64,000 bases of DNA from Thiohalorhabdus sp. Cl-TMA (GTDB lineage Bacteria > Pseudomonadota > Gammaproteobacteria > Thiohalorhabdales > Thiohalorhabdaceae), in NCBI RefSeq assembly GCF_041821045.1, contig NZ_JBGUAW010000008.1:62001-126000 (forward strand), written 5' to 3'. A program made the translations under genes and the position numbers. The notes beneath the pieces are model-generated. The model made no database searches and was not told where the DNA came from. It worked only from the letters and a program-made list of their open reading frames with translations. Of this stretch, positions 46,294-56,663 are shown in pieces (position 1 is the stretch's first letter; each line of letters starts with the position of its first letter).

Positions 46294-46368
46294 TGGTAGG
46301 CGCGGGCGGTTTCGAACCGCCGACCTCTACCGTGTCAAGGTAGCGCTCTCCCGCTGAGCTACGCGCCT
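46294..46368 (-). tRNA. tRNA-Val (anticodon GAC)
   Basis: A 75-base tRNA with encoded CCA. The acceptor AGGCGCG pairs with CGCGCCT; the D arm is GCTC/GAGC; the anticodon stem CTACC/GGTAG carries loop TTGACAC; the T arm is GGCGG-TTCGAAA-CCGCC. Anticodon GAC reads GTC/GTT. Confidence 0.97.
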
Positions 46369-46454
46369 GTCAGGAATTCAAAAAAGTACCACCCCTGCCC
46401 CCCCGGGGTCAACCTGAGGGCCACCGACGCAGCAGCCCCTCGAACCGGGAAAGC

Positions 46455-46485
46455 GATAAGGCCCCGGGCGCGTCCGGGGCCTTAT
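46455..46485 (-). terminator. Terminator of the nuo operon
   Basis: GATAAGGCCCCGG and CCGGGGCCTTATC form a perfect 13-bp stem with a short loop 24 bases after the nuoN stop. The tail on the minus strand is GCTTTCC, a weak T-run. Confidence 0.75.
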
Positions 46486-46509
46486 CCGCGCGCCACTTCG
46501 ATGGCCCGC

Positions 46510-47958
46510 TTAGATCCCCTGCACCGCGTAGAGGCAGAGGTCCACCAGTGGTCCCGGGATGATGCCGAGCAGCAGCACACCCAGGGCGTTCAGGGAAAGC
46601 ATGCCGCTGGCGAGCACGTCCCCGTCGGGACGGAGCTGCCCTTCCGGGGCGTCGAAGTACATCACCTTGATGACGCGCAGGTAATAGAAAGCACCGATCA
46701 CGGCCATCAGCACGCCGAACACCGCCAGCTCCACCATGCCCGCCTGCACCGCGGCCTGGAACACGTACAGCTTGGCCATGAAACCGCCGGTGGGCGGGAT
46801 ACCGGCCATGGCGAACATAAGGATCATCAGCAGGAAGGCCTTCCAGGGGTGGGTCTGGGAGAGCCCGGCGTAGTCCTGGATGCGGTCGCCGCTGACGCCC
46901 TGCCGGTGCATGAGGCTGACCATGCCGAAGGCGGCGCCCCCCATGAGAGTGTACATGATCATGTACATCATAACCGGCATATAGCCGATATCGGCGGTGG
47001 GAGCCGCGGCCAGCCCGATGAGCAGATAGCCCACGTGCGCGATGGCGGAATAGGCGAGCATGCGCTTGAGGCTACTCTGCGCGATGGCCACCACATTGCC
47101 GATGATCAGGGACAGCACAGCCAGGATGGCGGCCATCTCCTGCCATTGGGCGGCCATGGGACCGAGACCGTCCACCATGACCCGCATAACCAGCGCGAAG
47201 GCGGCCAGCTTCGGGGTGGAGGCCAGCAGCGCGGTAACCGGCGACGGAGAGCCCTGGTAAACGTCCGGGACCCACATGTGGAACGGCACGGCGCCGAGCT
47301 TGAAGGCCAGCCCGATGGCGACGAACACCACGCCCATGACCATGAGCGGGTCCTCGGCGCCCATCTCGGCGGCATGGGCCGCGATATCGGCGATCACCAG
47401 GCTGCCGCTGGCCCCGTAAAGCAGGGAGAGTCCGTAGAGGAACACGCCGGAGGCAAGGGAGCCCAGGATGAAGTACTTGAGCGCGCCCTCGGTGGCGGGA
47501 ACCGAATCCCGGTCCATGGCGATCATGGTATACAGCGACAGGGACATGAGCTCGAGGCCCAGGTAGGCCATGAGCAGGGTCCCCGCGGAGGCCATGAGCA
47601 TCATGCCGATGGCGGCCAGGAGGACAAGGAGGAAGAATTCTCCCTTGTACATCTCCAGACGCTGGAGCGGCCGGCGGGCGTAGATCACCACCAGGGCGGT
47701 CATGCCCAGCAGCACGGTCTTGAGCACTCCGCTCAGCGGATCGTGGATGAAGTGCCCGTTGAATGCCGTCTCCCGAGCCCCGGGAAGGGTATTCACGGCC
47801 AACAGGCCACCCACCAGCAGGGTGAGCACCGTGGCGGCATAGGTGATGCCGCGCTGCTCGGGCTTCAGATATAGATCCAGGACCAGGATGAAGCAGGCCA
47901 TTACCACCACGAAAAGCTCGGGGAGGATGGCCCCCAGGTCGCTCGCTGAAAACTCCAT
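46510..47958 (-). CDS. nuoN: NADH-quinone oxidoreductase subunit N
   Basis: A 482-residue antiporter-like membrane subunit of complex I with about 14 helices. The proton-path signatures are seen in SASGTLLMAYLGLELMSLSLYTMIA and FALVMRVMVDGLG, and SLKRMLAYSAIAHVGYLLIGL carries the conserved lysine helix. It is the last gene of the nuoA-N operon. Confidence 0.97.
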   Translation of the reverse strand: MEFSASDLGAILPELFVVVMACFILVLDLYLKPEQRGITYAATVLTLLVGGLLAVNTLPGARETAFNGHFIHDPLSGVLKTVLLGMTALVVIYARRPLQRLEMYKGEFFLLVLLAAIGMMLMASAGTLLMAYLGLELMSLSLYTMIAMDRDSVPATEGALKYFILGSLASGVFLYGLSLLYGASGSLVIADIAAHAAEMGAEDPLMVMGVVFVAIGLAFKLGAVPFHMWVPDVYQGSPSPVTALLASTPKLAAFALVMRVMVDGLGPMAAQWQEMAAILAVLSLIIGNVVAIAQSSLKRMLAYSAIAHVGYLLIGLAAAPTADIGYMPVMMYMIMYTLMGGAAFGMVSLMHRQGVSGDRIQDYAGLSQTHPWKAFLLMILMFAMAGIPPTGGFMAKLYVFQAAVQAGMVELAVFGVLMAVIGAFYYLRVIKVMYFDAPEGQLRPDGDVLASGMLSLNALGVLLLGIIPGPLVDLCLYAVQGI

Positions 47959-47995
47959 GCGTTCCTACCCTCTTACCCTGTCTCGCAACCGGCGA

Positions 47996-49474
47996 TCAGA
48001 GCTTGGTGGTGTTGACCTGCTCGACCAGCTGCGTGACCGAGCTATCCATGATCTCCAGGAAAGGCGCCGGCCACAGGCCCATCAGGAGCACCAACGCGGC
48101 GAGGGGCGCGAACACCCACTTCTCCCGCCGGGACATGGGCGGCATTTCCTTTTCCACTTTCTCGGAGGTGATCGATCCGAATATCACCCGCTTGTACAGC
48201 CAAAGCGTGTAGGCCGCCCCGAGGATGAGGGTGGTGGCGGCCAGGATGGCGAACCAGGGCTCCACCTTGAAGGCCCCCAGGATCACCATGAACTCGCCCA
48301 CGAACCCGGAGGTTCCGGGGAGCCCGGCATTGGCCATGGCGAACAGCATGAAGAAGGCGGCGAACACCGGCATCACGTTGGCGACCCCGCCGTACTCGCT
48401 TATCAGGCGTGTGTGCAGGCGGTCGTACATGACCCCGATGCACAGGAACAGGGCGGCGGACACGAACCCGTGGGAGATCATCTGCACGAGTCCGCCGGCG
48501 ATACCCTGGCTGTTGAACATGAAGTAGCCCAGGGTCACGAAGCCCATGTGCGCGATGGAGGAATAGGCCACCAGCTTCTTCATGTCCTCCTGGACCAGCG
48601 CCACCAGCCCGATGTAGACCACGGCCACCAGGGATACGGCGATCACCAGCCAGGCCAGCTCGTGGCTGGCGTCCGGAGTGATGGGCAGCGTGAAGCGGAG
48701 GAAGCCGTAGCCGCCCATTTTCAGCATGATGGCCGCCAGGATCACCGAGCCCGCCGTCGGAGCCTCCACGTGGGCGTCCGGCAGCCAGGTATGCACCGGC
48801 CACATGGGCACCTTCACGGCGAAGCCGATGAGGAAGGCCAGGAAGATCCAGATCTGCTCGGACAGCGACAGGGGCACCTCGTGCATGGCGAGGATGTCGA
48901 AGGTCCCCGCTTGGCTGTACAGGTAGATCAGAGCCACCAACAACAGCACCGAGCCCAGGAAGGTGTAGAGGAAGAACTTTATGGTGGCATAGATGCGGTT
49001 CGGCCCGCCCCAGATCCCGATAATGAGGAACATTGGGATCAGCATGGCCTCCCAGAACACGTAGAACAGCACCGCGTCCAGGGCGGAGAACACCCCGATC
49101 ATGATGCCGTTCATGATCAGGAAGGCCGCCATGTACATGGGCACCCGCCGGGTGATGGCTTCCCAGGAGGACGCCACGGCGATCACCGTGGAAAAGGAGG
49201 TGAGCAGCACCAGGAGAACCGACAGGCCATCCACACCCAGCTTGTAGTGGATGTCGAAGGCGGATATCCATACCCGGTCCTCCACGAACTGCATCCCCGC
49301 CGTTCCGGTATCGAAGCCCAGCACGAGCAGGGTGGTCACCAGAAATACCGCCCCGGACACCACCAGGGCCAGCCACCGGGCCATTTCGTCACGATTGGGT
49401 CCCAGGGCCAGGACCAGCACCCCGCCCAGAATGGGCAGCCAGATGGATAAACTCAGGATGGGCAGCTGTTCCAC
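47996..49474 (-). CDS. nuoM: NADH-quinone oxidoreductase subunit M
   Basis: A 492-residue antiporter-like proton-pumping subunit. Landmarks are FYVFWEAMLIPMFLIIGIWGG with the essential glutamate helix, AVKVPMWPVHTWLPDAHVEAP, and DMKKLVAYSSIAHMGFVTLGYF. GTG start. It lies between nuoL and nuoN. Confidence 0.97.
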   Translation of the reverse strand: MEQLPILSLSIWLPILGGVLVLALGPNRDEMARWLALVVSGAVFLVTTLLVLGFDTGTAGMQFVEDRVWISAFDIHYKLGVDGLSVLLVLLTSFSTVIAVASSWEAITRRVPMYMAAFLIMNGIMIGVFSALDAVLFYVFWEAMLIPMFLIIGIWGGPNRIYATIKFFLYTFLGSVLLLVALIYLYSQAGTFDILAMHEVPLSLSEQIWIFLAFLIGFAVKVPMWPVHTWLPDAHVEAPTAGSVILAAIMLKMGGYGFLRFTLPITPDASHELAWLVIAVSLVAVVYIGLVALVQEDMKKLVAYSSIAHMGFVTLGYFMFNSQGIAGGLVQMISHGFVSAALFLCIGVMYDRLHTRLISEYGGVANVMPVFAAFFMLFAMANAGLPGTSGFVGEFMVILGAFKVEPWFAILAATTLILGAAYTLWLYKRVIFGSITSEKVEKEMPPMSRREKWVFAPLAALVLLMGLWPAPFLEIMDSSVTQLVEQVNTTKL

Positions 49475-49511
49475 GAGGTCCTCTCCCGAAGAAATTTCCC
49501 GGATCGACGGT

Positions 49512-51434
49512 TTACCGGATCAAGTACCAGCTGACCAGGACGAACACCCCGATCAGCATGGAAAAAGCGTAGTGATAGACGTAGCCGCTCTGGATCGTGC
49601 GCAGGCGCGCGGCCAGTTCTGCGACACGGCGGGTGCTGCCGTTGACCAGAGCGCCGTCGATGAGCTGCTGGTCGCCGCGGCGCCAGAGTACCCGACCCAG
49701 CCCTATGCCCCCCTCGGCGAAGACGCGCTCGAAGAGCTCGTCGAAGCCGTACTTCTTGGTGAGTATCGGGTAGATGGGCCCGCTCATGTCGGCGATCTTG
49801 GACGGCAGGTCCCGACGAACCATGTACAGGTAGTAGGCGAGGCCGATTCCGCCCACCGCCAGCACCAGCGGGATATACTTACTCCAACCGGCATGGTGAT
49901 GCGCCAGCTCGTGAAGTACGTCGTGGTGATGGTCCACGAAGATGGCACCGCCGAAGTAATCCCCGAACACCACCGGCTCCAGCCACACGTACCCGGCGAA
50001 CACCGACGGAATCGCCAACAGGATCAACGGCACGGTGATGACCCGGGGCGATTCGTGCACGTGCGACTTGGTGTGCTCGTCCATGCGCTCCGGGCCATGG
50101 AAGGTCATGAAATACATCCGGAAAGTGTACAGGGCCGTAATCACAACGCCGGCGAGCACCGCGAAATAGGCGAAGCCGGCCCCGGGCGTATGGGACAGGG
50201 CGGCCGCCTCGATGATGGTGTCCTTGGAGTAGTAGCCGGCGAAGGGCCAGATGCCGGCCAGTGCCAGGGAGCCGATCAAAAAGGTCCAGTGGGTCACGGG
50301 CATGTACTTGCGCAGCCCACCCATCTTGCGCATATCCTGTTCATCCAGGACGGCGTGAATGGCCGAGCCCGCGCCCAGGAACAGCAGCGCCTTGAAGAAG
50401 GCGTGGGTCATGAGGTGGAAGATGCCCGCCGCGTAGGCGGAAACACCCATGGCCACCACCATGTATCCCAGCTGGCTCAGGGTGGAGTACGCCACAACCC
50501 GCTTGATGTCGTTCTGGACCAGACCGATCAGGGCCATGAACAGCGCCGTCGCGGCGCCCACGATCAGCACCACGGCGAGGGCCGTCTCGCTATGCTCGAA
50601 GATGGGCGACAGCCGAGCCAGCATGAACACGCCGGCGGTCACCATGGTGGCGGCGTGAATCAGCGCGGAAATGGGCGTCGGACCTTCCATGGAATCCGGC
50701 AGCCAAACATGCAGCGGCACCTGGGCGGACTTGCCCATTGCACCCACGAACAGGGCGATGGCGATAAAGGTAACCACCGACCATTCCCATCCGGGGATGA
50801 GGGCGAAGGTGGCATGCCCCAGCTCACCCACCTGCTCGAAAACCGCGTCGTACTGAAGGGTCCCGAAGTAGGCGTAGATGGCCGCGATACCGAGGACGAA
50901 CCCGAAATCCCCGACCCGGTTGACCAGGAAGGCTTTCAGGTTGGCGGCGATCGCCGTGGAGCGCTTGTACCAGAAGCCGATCAGCAGGTAGGAGACCAGC
51001 CCCACCCCTTCCCAGCCGAAGAACAGCACCAGGAAGTTGTTGCCCATGACCAGCATGAGCATGAAGAAGGTGAACAGGGAGATGTAGCTGAAGAAGCGGT
51101 TATAACCCGGATCGCCGTGCATGTAGCCGATGGTATAGACATGCACAAGCAGGCTCACGAACGTGACCACCGTCATCATCAGGGCGGTGAGGGGGTCGAT
51201 GAGGAAGCCCACCTCCAGGCTGAGGTCACCGCTCACCAGCCAGTTGTAGACGGTCCCGTTAAAGGTGCCGCCCTGGAGCGTATCGGCAAGCACGTAGAGG
51301 GAAAGGAGGAAGGACGCGGCCACCCCCGGGATGGCCCAGCGGTGCCCGACCTCCCGGTCGCTCAGGGCCTTTGTCCCGGCCATGATGGCCCCCGCCAGCG
51401 AAGCCAGCGGGATCAGCAGGTAAAGCACTTCCAT
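49512..51434 (-). CDS. nuoL: NADH-quinone oxidoreductase subunit L
   Basis: A 640-residue antiporter-like subunit with the long lateral helix at its C-terminus. FFGWEGVGLVSYLLIGFWY holds the key glutamate; GKSAQVPLHVWLPDSMEGPTPISALIHAATMVTAGV and DIKRVVAYSTLSQLGYMVVAMG are standard. The most distal subunit of the membrane arm. Confidence 0.97.
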   Translation of the reverse strand: MEVLYLLIPLASLAGAIMAGTKALSDREVGHRWAIPGVAASFLLSLYVLADTLQGGTFNGTVYNWLVSGDLSLEVGFLIDPLTALMMTVVTFVSLLVHVYTIGYMHGDPGYNRFFSYISLFTFFMLMLVMGNNFLVLFFGWEGVGLVSYLLIGFWYKRSTAIAANLKAFLVNRVGDFGFVLGIAAIYAYFGTLQYDAVFEQVGELGHATFALIPGWEWSVVTFIAIALFVGAMGKSAQVPLHVWLPDSMEGPTPISALIHAATMVTAGVFMLARLSPIFEHSETALAVVLIVGAATALFMALIGLVQNDIKRVVAYSTLSQLGYMVVAMGVSAYAAGIFHLMTHAFFKALLFLGAGSAIHAVLDEQDMRKMGGLRKYMPVTHWTFLIGSLALAGIWPFAGYYSKDTIIEAAALSHTPGAGFAYFAVLAGVVITALYTFRMYFMTFHGPERMDEHTKSHVHESPRVITVPLILLAIPSVFAGYVWLEPVVFGDYFGGAIFVDHHHDVLHELAHHHAGWSKYIPLVLAVGGIGLAYYLYMVRRDLPSKIADMSGPIYPILTKKYGFDELFERVFAEGGIGLGRVLWRRGDQQLIDGALVNGSTRRVAELAARLRTIQSGYVYHYAFSMLIGVFVLVSWYLIR

Positions 51435-51521
51435 GATTACCGCTTCCCCTAACGAATCGTTGATCGCACCCCGGCCGCGTGGACCGGGGCCCCTTTTGGT
51501 CTTTGGTCCAGGGGCGGACCG

Positions 51522-51827
51522 CTAACCTTGCAGGCTGTTGATGTCGTCCACGTCGATGCTGCGCTTGTTGCGGAAGAACAGCACCAGGATGGCCAGCCCC
51601 ACGGCCGCTTCCGCCGCCGCCACGGTCAGGATGAAGAAGACGAAAACCTGGCCGTCCAGGTTATTGAGGTGCTGACTGAAGGCGATGAAGTTCATGTTCA
51701 CCGCCAGCAGGATCAGCTCGATGGCCATGAGGATGGTAATGACGTTCTTCCGGTTGAGGAAAATCCCCATGACGCCGATGGCGAACAGGATTGCCCCCAG
51801 CACCAGGTAATTGGAAAGCGGAATCAT
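51522..51827 (-). CDS. nuoK: NADH-quinone oxidoreductase subunit K
   Basis: A 101-residue three-helix membrane subunit. [23 protein letters not shown] and the [19 protein letters not shown] helix carry the two conserved membrane glutamates. It lies between nuoJ and nuoL. Confidence 0.97.
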   Translation of the reverse strand: MIPLSNYLVLGAILFAIGVMGIFLNRKNVITILMAIELILLAVNMNFIAFSQHLNNLDGQVFVFFILTVAAAEAAVGLAILVLFFRNKRSIDVDDINSLQG

Positions 51828-51866
51828 GCGATCTCCAGGGTCCGGATCGGGACGGGGTCCCGGGTC

Positions 51867-52484
51867 CTATTGCTCGGTCGATTGGCTCGATTCGGAGGGC
51901 ATATCCACCATCCGAAGGCGGTCGCCCCGCTTCACCCGCACCTGATCGCCGGGCGCCTGGTATTTGGAATCCGGCCGGCGCCTGAGCGTCAGAGCAATGG
52001 CGGCCACGAGCGCCACCAGCAGGACCAGCGCCGCCACCTCGAAAGGTAGGAAGTACTCGGTGTACAGCACCCTACCCAACAGCGTGGTATTGCCCGCGGC
52101 CTCGCCGCCCAAGGCGCTTTCGCCGCCGATGACCGGCCCCCCGCCCCCGGCGGACAGCGCCATGGCCATCTCCACCACCAGGATGAAGGCGATCGCCGCC
52201 CCGAGCGGAAGATAGTTGAGAATCCCCTCCCGCATTCGGGACAGGTTGATGTCGAGCATCATGATCACGAACAGGAAAAGCACCATGACCGCGCCGACGT
52301 ACACCAGGATCAGGGTGAAGCCGAGGAATTCGGCGCCCGCGAGAATGAACAGGGCGGAGCCGTTGAAGAAGGCCAGTACCAGGAACAGCACCGAGTGCAC
52401 CGGGTTGCGGGCCGAAATCACCATGAAGGCGGAGGCCACCAGAATGGTGGCGAACAGATAGAAAATGGCCTCTAGGGCAGACAT
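51867..52484 (-). CDS. nuoJ: NADH-quinone oxidoreductase subunit J
   Basis: A 205-residue membrane subunit. The third helix, EFLGFTLILVYVGAVMVLFLFVIMMLD, is the deformable pi-bulge helix of the family. The start MSALEAIF is preferred over a 37-residue in-frame extension that has no match. A hydrophilic C-terminal tail follows the last helix. Confidence 0.95.
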   Translation of the reverse strand: MSALEAIFYLFATILVASAFMVISARNPVHSVLFLVLAFFNGSALFILAGAEFLGFTLILVYVGAVMVLFLFVIMMLDINLSRMREGILNYLPLGAAIAFILVVEMAMALSAGGGGPVIGGESALGGEAAGNTTLLGRVLYTEYFLPFEVAALVLLVALVAAIALTLRRRPDSKYQAPGDQVRVKRGDRLRMVDMPSESSQSTEQ

Positions 52485-52595
52485 GGTCCCTGTAATTCCT
52501 CGCTTGCGGGCTATCGATGATGTTTCGGGCTCGGGCATAAACGTCCCGACCCGCAGCTCACGCAGGCCACAACCCGGGCCCGACCTCGCCGGCAC

Positions 52596-53081
52596 TCAGC
52601 GGTACGGCGCATCCTGACGGCGGGCCTCGGCGATCTCGGCTTCGTACTGGTCGCCGATGGCCAGGAGCTTTTCCTTGCCGTACACCAAGTCGCCGCGTTC
52701 CTCTCCGTGGAACTCGAAGATGTGGGTCTCCACGATGGAGTCCACCGGACAGGACTCCTCACATAAGCCGCAGTAGATGCACTTGGTGAGGTCGATATCG
52801 TAGCGGGTGGTCCGACGGGTGCCGTCGTCCCGCTCCTCGCTCTCGATGGTGATGGCAAGCGCGGGACACACCGCCTCGCACAGTTTGCAGGCGATGCAGC
52901 GCTCCTCCCCGTTGGGGTAGCGCCGAAGGGCGTGGAGACCCCGGAACCGCGGCGACATGGGCGTATATTCGTCCGGGTATTGGACGGTGACCTTCCGTTT
53001 GAAGATGTGGCGGCCAGTGAGCATAAGACCGCGCCACAGCTCCGTCAAAAAGAAGGCCTGAAAGAACCTTGCGCCGGACAT
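52596..53081 (-). CDS. nuoI: NADH-quinone oxidoreductase subunit I
   Basis: A 161-residue ferredoxin-like subunit with two 4Fe-4S clusters: [16 protein letters not shown] and [16 protein letters not shown]. It links NuoG and NuoB clusters. The start MSGARFF is chosen, with GGGAG upstream; an ATG at 53096 is also possible. It lies directly after nuoH. Confidence 0.96.
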   Translation of the reverse strand: MSGARFFQAFFLTELWRGLMLTGRHIFKRKVTVQYPDEYTPMSPRFRGLHALRRYPNGEERCIACKLCEAVCPALAITIESEERDDGTRRTTRYDIDLTKCIYCGLCEESCPVDSIVETHIFEFHGEERGDLVYGKEKLLAIGDQYEAEIAEARRQDAPYR

Positions 53082-53099
53082 TACTCGAACTCCCATCTA

Positions 53100-54155
53100 T
53101 CAGTGGAATACCGGGGCCAAGGGGGTCAGATTGGCCACAGCTATCACCAGGATCCATACCAGTGTCACCGGGATGAACACCTTCCATCCCAACCGCATGA
53201 TCTGATCGTAGCGGTAGCGCGGGAAGGTTGCCCGGAACCAGAGGAAGAAGAACAGGAAGAGGGCCGTCTTCAGCAGCAGCCACACGGGCCCCGGAATCCA
53301 GGTGAACGGCGCCACCGGCAGCGGAGCGTCCCAACCGCCCAGGAACAGCAGGGCGGTCAGGATGGAGATCAGGATCATGTTGGCGTATTCGGCCAGGAAG
53401 AACAGGGCGAAGGTCATGCCCGCATATTCCACATGGAATCCGGCCACGATCTCCGATTCCCCCTCGGCCACGTCGAAGGGTGCCCGGTTGGTCTCCGCCA
53501 CACCGGAGATGAAGTAGACCACGAAAAGGGGCAGAAGGGGAAGGAAGTACCAGTTCCAGATGCCACCGGTTTGCGCCGCGACGATCTCGCCGATGTTCAG
53601 GCTGTTGGCCGCCATGATCACGCCGATCAGAGCGAAGCCCATGGCAATCTCGTAGGCGATCATCTGGGCCCCCGCGCGCATGGAGCCGAGGATCGCGTAC
53701 TTCGAGTTGGCCGCCCAGCCGGCCATGATCACGCCGTAGATGCCCAGCGCGGTCACCGCCAGCAGGAACAGCAGGCTGACGTCGATGTCCGCGAGCACCG
53801 GGGTTATCTCCCCGAAGGGCGTGTCATAGGTCGGCCCGAAGGGAATCACCGCCCATGCGAGCAGGGCGGGTCCCAGCGACATCAAGGGGGCAATGATGTA
53901 CACGCCCTTGCTCGCCTGTGCGGGGAAGATGGATTCCTTCAGGAGGAGCTTCAGTCCGTCGGCGATGGGCTGGAGCCAGCCCCGCGGCCCGACCCGATTG
54001 GGCCCCACCCGCATCTGGATGTAGCCGATGACCTTGCGCTCGGCGAAGGTCAGGTAGGCCACCGAGAGCATCACCGGAGCCACGATGGCCACGATCTGGA
54101 CCAGAATCCAGGCCACCGGAAGGACGTATTCGAATGTCCATGAGGCCAAGGTCAT
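53100..54155 (-). CDS. nuoH: NADH-quinone oxidoreductase subunit H
   Basis: A 351-residue membrane subunit lining the quinone tunnel. [36 protein letters not shown] and the [21 protein letters not shown] acidic loop are diagnostic. About eight helices. Confidence 0.97.
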   Translation of the reverse strand: MTLASWTFEYVLPVAWILVQIVAIVAPVMLSVAYLTFAERKVIGYIQMRVGPNRVGPRGWLQPIADGLKLLLKESIFPAQASKGVYIIAPLMSLGPALLAWAVIPFGPTYDTPFGEITPVLADIDVSLLFLLAVTALGIYGVIMAGWAANSKYAILGSMRAGAQMIAYEIAMGFALIGVIMAANSLNIGEIVAAQTGGIWNWYFLPLLPLFVVYFISGVAETNRAPFDVAEGESEIVAGFHVEYAGMTFALFFLAEYANMILISILTALLFLGGWDAPLPVAPFTWIPGPVWLLLKTALFLFFFLWFRATFPRYRYDQIMRLGWKVFIPVTLVWILVIAVANLTPLAPVFH

Positions 54156-54213
54156 CCATCACCCCTCAAGTTTGGTAGCCAGAGCCCGGGCCGGAAAATG
54201 CGGCCGGCCCAGG

Positions 54214-56571
54214 CTACTTGTTCGTTTCGACGCGCACGTACCCGTGAGCGGGCCCCAAGGCCGCCGAGTCCTCTCCGGCGGGGATCCAGACGGTCCCCTT
54301 GGGCACGCCTTCGTCCAGGTGCACGGGCAGCCACACCGCCCCCTCCGAGCCCAGGAAGGGCGCCTCGGCGAATTCCCGCAGGCCCAGTTCCTCGGCGGTC
54401 TCCGGGCTGAGCGTGGCGGTAAGCCCGCCGAACTGCTCCTGGAGCGGCGGTGCATGCCGGACGAAAAGGTCGTCATGGTAGATGTGACGCGCGGGCACCC
54501 GCCAAAGGCCCGTCCCCTTCAGGGTCTCGGGCTCGGCACGGTACGCGGGGTCCGCCGGAGCCCCGCCCAGCACCACCCCGGTGCGAGCGACCGCGGCTTC
54601 CGCGTGGGTCCGGATCTCATCCACTTCGACGAATTCGCTCCCCGGCACGCCCAGGCTGTGCGCCAGGACCCGCAGGATCTTCCAGGCCGGACGGGCCTCG
54701 CCCGCGGGGTTGGCGGCCGGCTTGAAGGTCTGTAGGCGACCTTCTCCCGAGAGGTAGGTCCCTTCGTTTTCCGGATAGGCCGCGGAGGGCAGGATCACGT
54801 CCGCCTGCTCGGCGGTGTGGGACCAGTGGCTGGTAATCACCACGCGGAATTCGGCACTCTGGAAAGCCTTTCCGGCCGTCACCGGGTCACCGGCTTCCAC
54901 GAGCGGGTCGTTCCCCACCACCAGATAGCCCTTGGCAGGCGCATCGCCCAGGAACGAGGCCGCCGGGCGTCCCTTGGGCACGGCGTCCCCGCCGGGGCCC
55001 CGATGGGGAACGCAGCCCATGGCCCAGGCACCGACGCTGTTTCCGTAGGGCGCCAGGTATCCGAAGCGGGCACCGGCCATATCCGCGAGCTGGCTCGCAA
55101 GGGCGGCAATCTCGGCTGCCTGGGGATGCTCCTGGGCCTGCACGCCCACCAGCACCGCGACCCTTCCACCCTTAACCAGGGTCCGGGCCACTTCCCCCAG
55201 CTGCTCGGCGTCGAGGCCGGAATCCGCGGCTCCGGCCAGATTCTCCGGAACGGCCTGACCGGCCGCTTCGGCCACGGCGGCGCCGAGGGCGGCGACCGCC
55301 GTCGACTCCGCCCCCGGCGCATGGACCAGCCGGGCGGCATGCCGGAAGTTCTCGGGGTAGGCCACGGGATTGAGGGCGGCAATGGCCGCGCCCCGCTTCG
55401 CCGCCTTGTGCAGGCGATGGTTGGCAAGGGGCTGATCCTTGCGGGGATTGCCGCCGATCACGACGGCGGCATCCACCCTTTCCAGGTCTTCCAGGGTCTG
55501 TCCGAGGAGCGGAGTGGCGTCCTGCACCTGGCTATCGAAATCCGCGTCCGTCCACTGGACCCGATGGTCCACGTCCGTACCGCCGAGCCCGCGCACCAAG
55601 TGCTGGGTCAGCCATTGCTCCTCGAGGGTGGCGGTGGGGGCCACGGTGGCCGCCAGATCGCCGCCCAGGTCCCGGAGGCCCTTCAGGGCGACGTTGAAGG
55701 CGCTCTCCCAGGAGGTCTCCTCCCACGCGCCGTCGCGGTGGATCATGGGCTGGGTGATACGGCCTTCTGCCACCGCCTCGTAGGAGAAGCGGCCCTTGTC
55801 GCAGATCCACTCCTCGTTGATCGCCTCGTTGACCACGGGAAGCGCCCGTTTCACCTGCCCCCGTACCTCCTCGATCTCCATATTGCAGCCGACGCTGCAG
55901 TGGGGGCACACCGTCTCGTGGCGCTTCATCTCCCAGACGCGCGCCGTGTAGCGGTAGGGCTTGGAGGTGAGGGCCCCGACCGGGCACAAATCGATCATGT
56001 TGCCGGAGAGCTCGGATTCGACGGTACGCCCCACGTAGGTACCGATCTCCATGTGCTCGCCGCGGAAGGCGGCACCGAGCTCCATCATCCCGCCCACTTC
56101 CTGGCCGAAGCGGACGCAGCGAGTGCAGTGGATGCATCGGGTCATCTCGGTCTCGATGAGCGGACCGAGGTCCTCGTTCTCCACCGAGCGCTTGTCCTCC
56201 TGATACCGGGAATGGCCGGAACCGTGCGCCATGGCCAGGTCCTGGAGGTCGCACTCGCCGCCCTGGTCGCAGATGGGGCAATCCAGGGGGTGGTTGATGA
56301 GCAGGAACTCCATGACCCCGCGCCGGGCGTCCACCGCGGTTTCCGAGTGGGTATGGATATGCATCCCGTCGGAAACGGGGGTGGCGCAGGCCGGGACCGG
56401 CTTACGCATCTTCTCCACCTCCACGAGACACATCCGGCAGTTGGCCGCCACCGACAGCTTGCGGTGATAGCAGAACCGGGGCACGTCGATGCCTAGGTTG
56501 TCCGTGACCTCGATGATCATCTGCCCGTCTTGGACGGAATGCGGCTCGCCGTTTATATAGATCTCGGCCAT
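54214..56571 (-). CDS. nuoG: NADH-quinone oxidoreductase subunit G
   Basis: A 785-residue subunit. The N-terminal 2Fe-2S domain (CYHRKLSVAANCRMCLVEVE, CDQGGECDLQD) and 4Fe-4S ligands (MTRCIHCTRCVRFGQEVG) are followed by CPHCSVGCN...WICDKGRF, the extra N7 cluster motif found in only some bacteria. The large C-terminal domain has the molybdopterin-oxidoreductase fold without Mo chemistry. It forms part of the electron wire from NuoF/E. Confidence 0.96.
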   Translation of the reverse strand: MAEIYINGEPHSVQDGQMIIEVTDNLGIDVPRFCYHRKLSVAANCRMCLVEVEKMRKPVPACATPVSDGMHIHTHSETAVDARRGVMEFLLINHPLDCPICDQGGECDLQDLAMAHGSGHSRYQEDKRSVENEDLGPLIETEMTRCIHCTRCVRFGQEVGGMMELGAAFRGEHMEIGTYVGRTVESELSGNMIDLCPVGALTSKPYRYTARVWEMKRHETVCPHCSVGCNMEIEEVRGQVKRALPVVNEAINEEWICDKGRFSYEAVAEGRITQPMIHRDGAWEETSWESAFNVALKGLRDLGGDLAATVAPTATLEEQWLTQHLVRGLGGTDVDHRVQWTDADFDSQVQDATPLLGQTLEDLERVDAAVVIGGNPRKDQPLANHRLHKAAKRGAAIAALNPVAYPENFRHAARLVHAPGAESTAVAALGAAVAEAAGQAVPENLAGAADSGLDAEQLGEVARTLVKGGRVAVLVGVQAQEHPQAAEIAALASQLADMAGARFGYLAPYGNSVGAWAMGCVPHRGPGGDAVPKGRPAASFLGDAPAKGYLVVGNDPLVEAGDPVTAGKAFQSAEFRVVITSHWSHTAEQADVILPSAAYPENEGTYLSGEGRLQTFKPAANPAGEARPAWKILRVLAHSLGVPGSEFVEVDEIRTHAEAAVARTGVVLGGAPADPAYRAEPETLKGTGLWRVPARHIYHDDLFVRHAPPLQEQFGGLTATLSPETAEELGLREFAEAPFLGSEGAVWLPVHLDEGVPKGTVWIPAGEDSAALGPAHGYVRVETNK

Positions 56572-56663
56572 TAAACCCTACCCTTCTCGGTGAGGCCGTG
56601 CTTTTGCCGAAAGCGCCCGCCGCCCGCTCCCGGCGGGCCCGGGCCCCAAGCCTGCGGAAAACG

